Source of the DNA: Procambarus clarkii
Lineage: Eukaryota > Arthropoda > Malacostraca > Decapoda > Cambaridae
Length of the DNA stretch: 64,000 nucleotides
NCBI RefSeq assembly: GCF_040958095.1
Contig: NC_091230.1
Coordinates: forward strand, 14,374,038 to 14,438,037
Direction of reading: 5' to 3'
The position numbers and the translations under genes were made by a program. Below the pieces are notes generated by a model. It was given only the letters and a program-made list of their open reading frames with translations, was not told where the DNA came from and ran no database searches. Position 1 is the first letter of the stretch, and each line of letters begins with the position of its first letter. Below are positions 11,101-24,000 of this stretch, in pieces.

Positions 11101-13398
11101 AACACTTGGTACCCCCCGTGAACACTTGGTACCCCCCGTGAACACTTGGTACCCCCCGTGAACACTTGGTACCCCCCGTGAACACTTGGTACCCCCCGTG
11201 AACACTTGGTACCCCCCGTGAACACTTGGTACCCCCCGTGAACACTTGGTACCCCCCGTGAACACTTGGTACCCCCCGTGAACACTTGGTACCCCCCGTG
11301 AACACTTGGTACCCCCCGTGAACACTTGGTACCCCCCGTGAACACTTGGTACCCCCCGTGAACACTTGGTACCCCCGTGAACACTTGGTACCCCCCGTGA
11401 ACACTTGGTACCCCCCGTGAACACTTGGTACCCCCCGTGAACACTTGGTACCCCCCGTGAACACTTGGTACCCCCCGTGAACACTTGGTACCCCCGTGAA
11501 CACTTGGTACCCCCCGTGAACACTTGGTACCCCCCGTGAACACTTGGTACCCCCCGTGAACACTTGGTACCCCCCGTGAACACTTGGTACCCCCCGTGAA
11601 CACTTGGTACCCCCCGTGAACACTTGGTACCCCCCGTGAACACTTGGTACCCCCCGTGAACACTTGGTACCCCCCGTGAACACTTGGTACCCCCCGTGAA
11701 CACTTGGTACCCCCCGTGAACACTTGGTACCCCCCCGTGAACACTTGGTACCCCCCGTGAACACTTGGTACCCCCCGTGAACACTTGGTACCCCCCGTGA
11801 ACACTTGGTACCCCCCGTGAACACTTGGTACCCCCCGTGAACACTTGGTACCCCCCGTGAACACTTGGTACCCCCCGTGAACACTTGGTACCCCCCGTGA
11901 ACACTTGGTACCCCCCGTGAACACTTGGTACCCCCCGTGAACACTTGGTACCCCCCGTGAACACTTGGTACCCCCCGTGAACACTTGGTACCCCCCGTGA
12001 ACACTTGGTACCCCCCGTGAACACTTGGTACCCCCCGTGAACACTTGGTACCCCCCGTGAACACTTGGTACCCCCCGTGAACACTTGGTACCCCCCGTGA
12101 ACACTTGGTACCCCCCGTGAACACTTGGTACCCCCCGTGAACACTTGGTACCCCCCGTGAACACTTGGTACCCCCCGTGAACACTTGGTACCCCCCGTGA
12201 ACACTTGGTACCCCCCGTGAACACTTGGTACCCCCCGTGAACACTTGGTACCCCCCGTGAACACTTGGTACCCCCCGTGAACACTTGGTACCCCCCGTGA
12301 ACACTTGGTACCCCCCGTGAACACTTGGTACCCCCCGTGAACACTTGGTACCCCCGTGAACACTTGGTACCCCCCGTGAACACTTGGTACCCCCCGTGAA
12401 CACTTGGTACCCCCCGTGAACACTTGGTACCCCCCGTGAACACTTGGTACCCCCCCGTGAACACTTGGTACCCCCCCGTGAACACTTGGTACCCCCCGTG
12501 AACACTTGGTACCCCCCGTGAACACTTGGTACCCCCCGTGAACACTTGGTACCCCCCGTGAACACTTGGTACCCCCCCCGTGAACACTTGGTACCCCCCC
12601 CGTGAACACTTGGTACCCCCCGTGAACACTTGGTACCCCCCGTGAACACTTGGTACCCCCCGTGAACACTTGGTACCCCCCGTGAACACTTGGTACCCCC
12701 CGTGAACACTTGGTACCCCCCGTGAACACTTGGTACCCCCCGTGAACACTTGGTACCCCCCGTGAACACTTGGTACCCCCCGTGAACACTTGGTACCCCC
12801 CGTGAACACTTGGTACCCCCCCGTGAACACTTGGTACCCCCCGTGAACACTTGGTACCCCCCGTGAACACTTGGTACCCCCCGTGAACACTTGGTACCCC
12901 CCGTGAACACTTGGTACCCCCGTGAACACTTTGTACCCCCCCCGTGAACACTTGGTACCCCCCGTGAACACTTGGTACCCCCCGTGAACACTTGGTACCC
13001 CCGTGAACACTTGGTACCCCCGTGAACATTGGTACCCCCCGTGAACACTTGGTACCCCCCCCCCGTGAACACTTGGTACCCCCCCCCCCCGTGAACACTT
13101 GGTACCCCCCGTGAACACTTGGTACCCCCGTGAACATTGGTACCCCCGTGAACACTTGGTACCCCCCGTGAACACTTGGTACCCCCCGTGAACACTTGGT
13201 ACCCCCCGTGAACACTTGGTACCCCCCGTGAACACTTGGTACCCCCCGTGAACACTTGGTACCCCCGTGAACATTGGTACCCCCGTGAACACTTGGTACC
13301 CCCCGTGAACACTTGGTACCCCCCGTGAACACTTGGTACCCCCCGTGAACACTTGGTACCCCCCGTGAACACTTGGTACCCCCGTGAACACTTGGTAC
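8145..13398. repeat. 20-bp satellite (gtgaacacttggtacccccc), 5.25 kb
   Basis: Roughly 260-270 copies of gtgaacacttggta followed by a C run of 4 to about 12. Units are 19-20 bp in most of the array, and each contains GGTACC. The centre (about 10,200-12,350) is almost uniform with C6, while both edges vary in C-run length. The variant gaacgcttgg occurs only near the left edge (8791, 8951, 9227), and the deletion variant gaacattgg only near the right edge (13022, 13130, 13267). The minus strand has G5-G12 runs every 20 bp. Open frames of ~1,790 codons on the minus strand are repeat artefacts. Confidence 0.98.
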
Positions 13399-14262
13399 GC
13401 AGCAACATATTTTCAAGAATGTGTCGAGGAAGCTTTGGTATGATCATGAAGGAATATAAAACATTAAACTCCGTATGTTTGGAAACAGTGTACAGAACGT
13501 CCTCCCTAATGCACTACCATGAAACTGTTCATAAATGGCTTTGTCATAAAAGTGAACAACAACAAAAGGAACACATTCCTTAAGAAATCTGCAATAACAA
13601 AAAATAGTTAAATGTTTTATGAGATTTGCTTCTTCAGGTAGTTCTAACCTAGTTACTGTTGGGTTTGATTCAGGTAGTTCAACAGTTGTGTGGGGGATTT
13701 GCCTCGACTGGGTATAAGATCTTGCTCCAATGAGCATACATATACATATAAATATCCCAATAGTAATGTTACCTCAGAAAACCTCAACTACACAATATAT
13801 CATATAATATCAAATATTTATATCCGCAACTGGCACATTTATATACGACAATCAACAAAATTATCATGGTAAATGTTCATCCCTAAAATCTTGGATGCCT
13901 TGCCACTTTACTCAGCGGTCTCAATATGTTTACTCTAGTGCCTCTGGCCACCCCGGTGCCTCTTGGGGATAATTAGTGCATGGAGCTAATGGAAATCACA
14001 TGAGAAAACAACATAAGAACTCGCCTTCCAGTGCGTCACTCCGGAGCCTCGTCTGGATTCTGACCACCAACGTCGTTCAAATACGCCGTGATACTTCTTT
14101 TTTCAGCTCGTCGTCCGAAAATGATGCCTCCCAAACAGGCACACACGATCCTGCAATCACCAACAAAGAAATAATATCCTCCCATACCAAAGAAAAAGTA
14201 AATATGTATATATTACTGCACGCGTGAGGCCCCACAAAAATATTCTGGTTACAAGTATACTG
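13399..14262. other. Unassigned interval
   Basis: Short open frames on both strands (for example 97 codons minus, 13444-13737) that match no family I know. No RNA gene seen. Confidence 0.4.
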
Positions 14263-14371
14263 ATCTGCCCGAAATGCTGCGCGTACTAGTGGCTTTACAA
14301 GATTGTAAATACTATGCTATGTATTCTCTCTAATCCAATGTACCTTCTTGTATATAAATAAATAAATAAAT
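14263..14371 (+). mobile_element. LINE 3'-tail copy ending in (TAAA)n
   Basis: Contains the word ctgcccgaaatgctgcgcg then tagtggctttacaag, the same 3'-terminal signature as at 19735, 50395, 51619 and (reverse) 57421, and ends in a taaataaataaa microsatellite. Confidence 0.75.
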
Positions 14372-15289
14372 AACAAGTAACATCCATAGAGTCCCCGCTG
14401 GCGACATACGGCAGCTCTGGCCGTGCCTATATATACCGCCAGCACCGTCCGCCGCCCCGCACTCTCACACACCTGTCGACGGGTGCACGCTGCTCTCCTC
14501 CTCTGGTCATGACAGCCTCGTGACCATCATATACGCGGTATATTCCTGCCTAATCTGACAATCCCTGTACAGGTCATCTCCACGAGACTAATAATCATCA
14601 CTAAACATTGTCACTTATGAATAATGGGTCAAATTTGGTCAACTCTTACCTATACAGATGCGAGGCTTGGCGGGCTGAAGAAATATTTCTCTCAACCAGT
14701 GGTAATGATCTACTCTTATGGTCGTCTTCATTACAATGAGCCGTGACTCCTGGTGGTGGGCGTGATATACACGGCCGCACTGCCACAGGGACACATTAAG
14801 CTGTCTGCTTCAACAAGAAACTCTTCACACTGGGTCCAACATGGCTACTCCCAGTGGCGCTCCACGACGTCCATCGTAAACTTCTAGACCTACTTGCACG
14901 TCGCCTCGGAGTGCCCGACGGTACAGCGGCCGTCCCTCCTCTGCCGGCCTTCCTTGTCAATCTTTCACTGCTTAGCCAGCCGACTAGCACTCGTTTTCAG
15001 TCCAATTAAGCACATTAAAGTTCCAGACACTTGAAAGTGAGCCGGCCAGACCCGTTGGCGCCATCCGTGTGACTCTTAGACCAATCACAGAGCCTCATCT
15101 CTGCCTACGTCACAGCCCAGCCTCTCCTGATTGGCTACTTGTGACGTCACCTCCCCCCCCCACCCTGTCTTCCTCAGCAGTCCCTCTCATCGCCATTTTC
15201 TTTAATTGAATATAAATGAGGTATTACAGTGCATTAAACATGCATTTTCTCCAAAATAAAACTTCTATGGTTAAGAAACTTCTGAAACT
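14372..15289. other. Unassigned interval
   Basis: GC-moderate sequence without recognisable coding exons. Short CT/CCGCC-rich patches near 14440-14470. Confidence 0.4.
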
Positions 15290-16850
15290 ACTGGGTTTGT
15301 TGCTGGTGGTTCCCACTTAGTTGTTGTTGGTGGTTCCCACTTCGTTGTTGTTGGGTTTGTTGCTGGTGGTTCCCACTTAGTTGTTGCTGGTGGTTCCCAC
15401 TTAGTTGTTGTTGGGTTTGTTGCTGGTGGTTCCCACTTAGTTGTTGCTGGTGGTTCCCACTTAGTTGTTGTTGGTGGTTCCCACTTAGTTGTTGTTGGGT
15501 TTGTTGCTGGTGGTTCCCACTTAGTTGTTGCTGGTGGTTCCCACTTAGTTGTTGCTGGTGGTTCCCACTTAGTTGTTGTTGGTGGTTCCCACTTAGTTGT
15601 TGTTGGGTTTGTTGCTGGTGGTTCCCACTTAGTTGTTGCTGGTGGTTCCCACTTAGTTGTTGCTGGTGGTTCCCACTTAGTTGTTGTTGGTAGTTCCCAC
15701 TTAGTTGTTGTTGGTGGTTCCCACTTAGTTGTTGTTAGTAGTTCCCACTTAGTTGTTGTTGGTAGTTCCCACATAGTTGTTGTTGGTGGTTCCCACTTAG
15801 TTGTTGCTGGTGGTTCCCACTTAGTTGTTGTTGGTGGTTCCCACTTAGTTGTTGTTGGGTTTGTTGCTGGTGGTTCCCACTTAGTTGTTGCTGGTGGTTC
15901 CCACTTAGTTGTTGCTGGTGGTTCCCACTTAGTTGTTGTTGGTAGTTCCCACTTAGTTGTTGTTGGTGGTTCCCACTTAGTTGTTGTTAGTAGTTCCCAC
16001 TTAGTTGTTGTTGGTAGTTCCCACTTAGTTGTTGCTGGTGGTTCCCACTTAGTTGTTGCTGGTGGTTCCCACTTAGTTGTTGCTGGTGGTTCCCACTTAG
16101 TTGTTGTTGGTAGTTCCCACATAGTTGTTGTTGGTGGTTCCCACATAGTTGTTGTTGGTGGTTCCCACTTAGTTGCTGTTGGTAGTTCCCACTTAGTTGT
16201 TGTTGGTGGTTCCCACTTAGTTGTTGTTGGTGGTTCCCACTTAGTTGTTGTTGGTGATTCCCACTTAGTTGTTGTTGGTGGTTCCCACTTAGTTGTTGCT
16301 GGTGGTTCCCACTTAGTTGTTGCTGGTGGTTCCCACTTAGTTGTTGTTGGTAGTTCCCACATAGTTGTTGTTGGTGGTTCCCACATAGTTGTTGTTGGTG
16401 GTTCCCACTTAGTTGTTGTTGGTGGTTCCCACTTAGTTGTTGCTGGTGGTTCCCACTTAGTTGTTGTTGGTAGTTCCCACATAGTTGTTGTTGGTGGTTC
16501 CCACTTAGTTGTTGCTGGTGGTTCCCACTTAGTTGTTGTTGGTGGTTCCCACTTAGTTGTTGTTGGTGGTTCCCACTTAGTTGTTGCTGGTGGTTCCCAC
16601 TTAGTTGTTGCTGGTGGTTCCCACTTAGTTGTTGTTGGTAGTTCCCACTTAGTTGTTGTTGGTGGTTCCCACTTAGTTGTTACTGGTGGTTCCCACTCAG
16701 TTGTTGCTGGTGGTTCCCACTTAGTTGTTGCAGGTGGTTCCCACTTAGTTGTTGCTGGTGGTTCCCACTTAGTTGTTGCAGGTGGTTCCCACTTAGTTGT
16801 TGCTGGTGGTTCCCACTTAGTTGTTGTTGGGTTTGTTGCAGGTACTTTCT
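15290..16850. repeat. 24-bp minisatellite (minus-strand TTTKWEPP codons)
   Basis: Units of 24 bp (gttgttgttggtggttccca plus ctta) with single-base variants and scattered 12-bp gggtttgttgct inserts. Because 24 is a multiple of 3, the minus strand reads as a 403-codon TTTKWEPP repeat with PATN inserts. There is no non-repeat coding context, so I treat it as a minisatellite. Confidence 0.92.
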
Positions 16851-16859
16851 ACCTAGTTG

Positions 16860-17620
16860 CTGCAAAATAATTGCTCAACATGGAAACCCACTCAGTGTTG
16901 GAGAATACATTAAAGAATCAGGGCAAGAATGCTGCTCTCCTTTTCATTTTGAGGAGTTTTTTTCAGAAAAGGAAAATATTCAGTGCACAAAGAATTTGCC
17001 AATGAGTGGAAACACAGTAAAAGATAGAATATTAAAGTTGGTGACAAAGAAGCCACAACACCTAACAGAAGATGCTGATACATGTAAATCACTTTCCATT
17101 TGTCGTGATGAGAGCACTGATGGTACATCATCAGCTAGGCTATCTATTGCTCGGTTTGGTAGGGGAGATGAAGTAAGAAAAGCACTAGTTGGTAACGTTG
17201 CCCAAAAATACCATAGGGGCTGAAATATGCATGAAAGTAATAAACGAATTGTCTAAACAATAGTTATTGTGACAACTGAAGGTGCGCCCAGCATGATTGG
17301 TTAAGGTGGTTTTGTTAATGTGTTTGAAAAATATGTTCGAGATTCACTGTTAGGCTTTAATTTTATTGTTCACGAGAGGGTTTTCAGAGCAAAAAAAAAT
17401 AGCTTTAAGGAACGTAAAGAAGTGATGAAAATTGTAACCAAGATAATTCGCTATGCATGATTTGGAAAAATGAAAATCTTAGAGCTTACTGAACGAGGTG
17501 AATTCGGTGTACACAGGACTTCTTATGTACAAAACAATTCGTTGGCTCAGCTCAGGTTCACTCCTGAAACAATTTGTTGAGCGTGTCTCTCTCTGTCATG
17601 TCATAGACTTTTATACAGTA
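16860..17620 (+). pseudogene. Decayed hAT-type transposase fragment
   Basis: Conceptual + strand pieces give LPMSGNTVKDRI, then LSICRDESTDGTSSARLSI (the hAT 'DEST' region), and after frame breaks KTIRWLSSGSLLKQFVERV, which matches the hAT 'RWLSRGKVL..F' motif. Order and spacing fit a hAT transposase of the ZBED/GTF2IRD2-like type. Several stops and frameshifts make it non-functional. It sits directly at the right end of the 24-bp minisatellite. Confidence 0.75.
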
Positions 17621-17799
17621 CTTTATATTTTATCACTTTTGTTGTGTCACTGTGATCTTTGGAGTTTCATACAACAATTTTTTAGATTTATAATCAAGTT
17701 ATCTATTAACCGGAAGCTAGATGCTGCTTTGTGTATTTAAGATGATGCAGCAAAGCATGTCATTTACATGCTTTTGCCTTCAAAATTTCCAGTTCTGTT

Positions 17800-18060
17800 T
17801 TCTATCTAAAATTCTGGGACGACATTAATGTACTGCATACCAGGAAAGTTAGTCGTGAACCAATACCTGGTTGATAAGGTTCTGGGAGTTCTACTCCCCA
17901 AGCCCGGCTTTGACTTGTGAGAGTTTGGTGCACTAGGCTATTGCTTGGAGCGGCCCGCAGGCCCACATACCAACCACAGCCCGGTTGGTCCGGCACTCCT
18001 TGGAGGAAACAATCTAGTTTCCTCTTGAAGATGTCCACCTCTTCCAATACGTCCTCTATT
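17800..18060 (-). pseudogene. LINE C-terminal ORF end (minus)
   Basis: The minus strand reads FKRKLDCFLQGVPDQPGCG then YVGLRAAPSNSLVHQ, the same C-terminal pattern as the LINE at 23100-23402 (RIPDQPGC...YVRLRAA..NSLVDQ). Truncated copy. Confidence 0.7.
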
Positions 18061-18280
18061 CTGCCTTTCCCCTATGTACTGCCTCGAACACTGTAGACAA
18101 AGGTGAATCATTAGCGTAGGAGACTGCCTTCACTCTCTGGGCTCACTGATCCCCAGTTAGCAGGAGGGATCGGGGCGGCTCGTTCAGAGAAACTCCGCCA
18201 ATCCCGCCACACAATGGGAACACAGGAGCTGTCGTGCTGCCCCGGGCTTTGTTCGCCCCGGAGACCTTCCTGTAGTACAG

Positions 18281-18490
18281 GAACCGTGTGGTGAACCAGC
18301 ACTCCCGGGAGATGAACCGTGTAGTGAGCCAGCACTCACGGGGGATGAACCGTGTAGTGAACCAGCACTCCCGGGGGATGAACCGTGTGGTGAACCAGCA
18401 CTCACGGGGGATGAACCGTGTAGTGAACCAGCACTCACGGGGGATGAACCGTGTAGTGAACCAGCACTCCCGGGGGGGGGATGAACCGTG
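18281..18490. repeat. 33-bp minisatellite, ~6 copies
   Basis: Unit gaaccgtgtagtgaaccagc plus actcacgggggat (33 bp, divisible by 3), read as NRVVNQHSRGM in + frames. A G-run expansion is present in the last copy (18470-18480). Confidence 0.93.
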
Positions 18491-18603
18491 AGTGCTGGCA
18501 TTTTGGTCTTTCCAAAAGACATATTTGTGACATTATCGTATGACTGATCACGGCAGTTTGATAGTGGAATTAATAATTTATTGTGTTGAGGGACAGGCAG
18601 CCA

Positions 18604-18604
<1 letters not shown>

Positions 18605-18684
<80 letters not shown>
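18605..18684. repeat. (TA)n microsatellite
   Basis: About 80 bp of uninterrupted TA. Poly-YI open frames on both strands are artefacts. Confidence 0.97.
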
Positions 18685-18688
<4 letters not shown>

Positions 18689-19084
18689 ACATGTTAGGCT
18701 TATATCGAGCCCCTTTCCCCCACGATTTAAGCGATTCCATTTTGTTCTTAATGAGAACAAAATGGAATTTTGTTCTCATTAAGAAAAATCCAGGACAGTG
18801 TCTGTTAGATCCTTTGGTCCATGAGAGAAGGTGGGATGAACGTCAAGAAACGTTCCACAGGGTCACAGTCGTTCATATATCGGACAGTAAATGTCAGTTG
18901 ATCTGTGTGTGAGATCTCCGCAGTGGCATCTACACTTATTGAATAATACTTTGACTCTCACTTCTTCAAGAATAGTACAAAGAACCTGTTGTCCCATTAA
19001 TTCAATATATTACAAACAATATTTGCAGATAAATATGACGCATTCCCTTCACTAGGATTTCTATACATTTTAATTGTTCTTCCA

Positions 19085-20429
<1,345 letters not shown>

Positions 20430-20430
<1 letters not shown>

Positions 20431-20640
20431 ACACAATGAATTATTAAAATTATAAAGCCATGGAACTGCTTACCCGCCTAAGCCGTAAATGCCAAAATAC
20501 AGCTGAATTTCAAAATCCAGTTCGATAAAATCATCAGGACAAATGAGTGAATCTTTGACAAGCTGTCAGCTTCCTGCCATGGTCGAGACCACTATAGAGA
20601 TAGTGGCCCTCAGGTAAATTCAGGTAAAATTTGACAACTG
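20430..20640 (+). pseudogene. Probable LINE C-terminal remnant
   Basis: Conceptual reading PWNCLPA-AVNAKIQLNFKIQFDK resembles the 'WNxLP...FKxxFDK' C-terminal end of crustacean LINE ORF2. Short and weak. Confidence 0.45.
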
Positions 20641-20773
20641 AGAATAAACACGTCCGTATCCCTTGATGATAGTGCAATTTGTTTTCATTATTCGATTTCA
20701 CTAAATGTTAATAATATTTTATTAGGTTTTATATTATTATCACTTTGTATTGCTATTATGTGTCTGGTGTTCT

Positions 20774-20897
20774 GGTCAGTAAATTCTAACTTATTGAAAA
20801 TGTAAATATGGTTAGGTTCGTTGTGTTGCTATTGTGGTGGTGGAGCTGGCGGTGGGTGTCGTGTTGCCTCCTTGTCTCGCACCTGCTAGTCTCAGTT
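20774..20897 (+). promoter_or_regulatory. Putative GET3 5' leader with initiator and upstream in-frame ATG
   Basis: A TCAGTA string at 20776-20781 resembles the arthropod initiator. There is no TATA box at the usual distance. An ATG at 20808 (A at -3, G at +4) is in frame with the GET3 start and would add 30 residues rich in V, L, W and C, resembling a signal or membrane segment. This may be untranslated leader or an alternative start. Initiator use is inference. Confidence 0.25.
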
Positions 20898-21034
20898 ATG
20901 GCGGAAGAGGCAGCTGATGTGGACATTTCTGACCTGGAGCCATTAGAGCCTTCCCTCAAAAACATAGTCGAACAGAATACGTTGAAATGGGTATTCGTTG
21001 GAGGCAAAGGTGGAGTGGGGAAAACCACAACGAG
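20898..21034 (+). CDS. GET3: GET3 exon 1 (coding part)
   Basis: Encodes residues 1-45 and two bases of codon 46, including the acidic N-terminus and the P-loop. It ends inside the Ser codon after GKTTT (AG|gtgaga), which is completed by the first C of exon 2. Confidence 0.93.
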
Positions 21035-24000
21035 GTGAGACTGGCGGCCATTCATGTGCTAATAATATTTATTGTTTATAAACAATGTTAGGTTCACACC
21101 CTATATTCTATATGAGGGATTACAGAGCATAGATCAAGAGCTAGACAAAATTTATCCAATGTCCCCATCTTACAAGATGGTTAGTCATACATGGAATTAA
21201 GGGAAGAACACGAGATGGGAGCCTAGTCTACTAGCCTGCACTGGTAAACTTTGGGTAGAACATGAGTATGTCTTCCAATATCCATGAAATTAATAAAATA
21301 ATTACAAAGCTCATAGTATCAAATCATTGTGAATCGATGCTGAAGGGTGTGTCCTGGCATTTGTTCATATAGTTTACAAATGGAGTAATCACTGTTGAAG
21401 GATTCATTACCTGCAGCCACCTTCCACATGTATCGATATTTCAGCCTAATTCTAGCAACTACAAATGCCGCACTTCTATATTGTATGTTTTGTTATGTCT
21501 GCATATATAGGTCTCTGTTCTAAATTTAATCTAGTTCCTTAAACTATTGCTTTCTGTCTTTTTAGTGTCGGCAATATCTTTCCTGTTAGCCATAGTTTCT
21601 CAAAATAGTGTCGGTCTCTTTCAATTTCAGGTTTATTAAAACAGTAAGCATGTTATTTTATTTATAAGATGTTCAAAGCATCACATTACAGGGTTGTTTG
21701 TAAAAACAAAAACAAAGTGTACTTATGGAGTTTCCAAAGTGAATGAAATAGTTGCCATGTGTATCAAACTTTTGTTTCAAATAAACTTATAAAATTTGAA
21801 TTGCAATGAGCATAGGAGATGATGGTATCACATAATACCCAATGGGCTTGCAGACAACTAATCTTTGAGTATCAAATGATTGAAGATCATTTGACGCTCA
21901 AGGATGAGTTGTATCCTTAAAGAGCTAAGGATACAACTTTGTACGAATTGTATCCTTAACACTTTCGCACATTGGTGACAACATATTCGTCACCAATATT
22001 CTTACTGACTACGCTGGCGTGCCGCGCTCGGGAGTCACGAGAAAAAATATTTGTAAAAAATCCATTTATTATCCGATCAACTTGGGAATAGTTTACAAAT
22101 GTTTGCCATGAAATTTTCGTTTTCTCTAATAGCCGAACAGCTTATTAAAGAGAACGGTGTGGCAGTGAATCATCGTGGTAAAACAATTGTATTATTGACA
22201 TGACGAGTATAAGCGACGTAGTTTTTATATATGTTGCCGGTCGAACGCATCCTTATGTGACCTTTAATACTTATGTTCTTATAGAACATTCTATTGCGAA
22301 CACATTGGAACAAAAATGAAATACATACATCGAAAAATAATGTTAGGACAGTGAATTGAATATACACTTTTCAAAGCGAGTTTCGCCGATATGCCGCCGC
22401 GGGTAACACTTCGGCCACTTCCCACACTGTTTTGGGTGGGCTACGACATTGAATCTATATTTATATGCATATGTCCGTGTAGAGAATTTTATTGCGATTT
22501 CAGTGATACCAAAATTAACGCTGTAGCACAACTGTGGGCTTCACAACCATTAAGAGAGTGGAAACATTTTGTTGTTGTTTGGCGCTCTCGGCAAGTGATC
22601 TGAATAGTTTTTTATTTGGTGTTGATGTGCTTTATGCTTTGGCGGCATTTTATAGGTATGTTCTTATAGATAATTCTATTGCGAACACAGTGATACCAAA
22701 TTTAAAAATTTAAATACGTACGCCTACAATTAGTGTCAGGACAGTCAAAAGAGTATACACTTTTCGGTCTTACCGCTTAGGCGCGCGAAACGCCGATATA
22801 ACATAGGGTATGATTTTTTTCAGAACGCCGATAGCGCGAAAGTGTTAACTCTTAAATCCAATATCCTTAAAGAGTTAGTAGCTTTTAACTCTTGAAGCCA
22901 TTAACACTGGTTAGTGGCCTCAATTACTGAATCTTGGGTTAATGTAGCTAATTCCCATTCTGAAATGAGGAGAAGAGCTTAGAAAATAATTAGTGCATAT
23001 GAATGTACTTCAAGCCAACATCTTTTATGATCCTCGTCCTCATCCCAGCAGGCAGCCAATGCTATTTTTTAACATTTACTCTTTAACCTTACCTTGAAGT
23101 GTTTCCGGGGCTTAGCGTCCCCGCGGTCCGGTCATCGACCAGGCCTCCTCGTTGCTGGACTGGTCAACCAGGCTGTTTGGTTTGGCTGCCCGCAACCTGA
23201 CATATGAATCACAGCCTGGTTGATCAGGTATCCTTTGGAGGTGATTATTCAGTTCTCTCTTGAACACTGTGAGCAGTCGGCTAGTTATACCCCTTATGTG
23301 TAGTGGAAGCGTGTTGAACAGTCTCAGGCCTCTGATGTTGATAGAGTTCTCTCTCAGAGTATCTGTTGCACCTCTGCTTTTAACTGTAACACCCAATATC
23401 ATTCTTGCTTACCATGTAGGGGTATAATTTTGTTTATTTAATTGAGACTTAGTTTATCCAAAATATTTAGTGAATATCTTTGTATATTAAAAATAGACAT
23501 TGGAAAAATCACTGAAGAATGTAAGTGAAGATTAATGCTTGATTTTAGTTCTAATTTATTAATTAGTAATTCAAATAAACATCCTATTCTAAATATAAAC
23601 CTAAAGGCAATCGAGAAAAGCTCTGATCAAATGATGTGTGCCTTTATTATTGTTGGGACTTTGGCAGTCACCTCCTATACCAGGTCACTCAGAAAATCAC
23701 AGACAACCACCCACTCCTCTCTTTCTCCTCACAGACCCTTATTTTATTCTATCCCCTTGTCCCTTCATTCTGCCCATATACTGTATGGTCAGGAACATCA
23801 CCGTTTCCTCTCTTCCTTTCCCCGCCCCTACCCAATATGAGGTCACCATCACTGAGCGGTGGACTACTAACACCTTCAAATGATCTCCATCATTGTGTTT
23901 GGCCTTCATGGTATTCATCAAAGCTGTTATAGCATGGGGCTGTTGGAGGACAAATAGTGTAAGGGGGAGTATCGTCTATAAAGGTTAGGCTAGGCCAAGC

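Noticed and set aside
8069-13447. Three minus-strand frames of ~1,760-1,790 codons (GGTKCSRGVPSVHGGYQVFT repeats)
   Set aside because: Same artefact over the 20-bp satellite; all three frames are open at once and encode the same peptide set shifted.
15271-16482. Thr/Trp/Pro-rich secreted or silk-like protein (403 codons)
   Set aside because: No signal peptide, no non-repeat ends, 12-bp insertions typical of minisatellite slippage, and the repeat continues out of frame to 16850.
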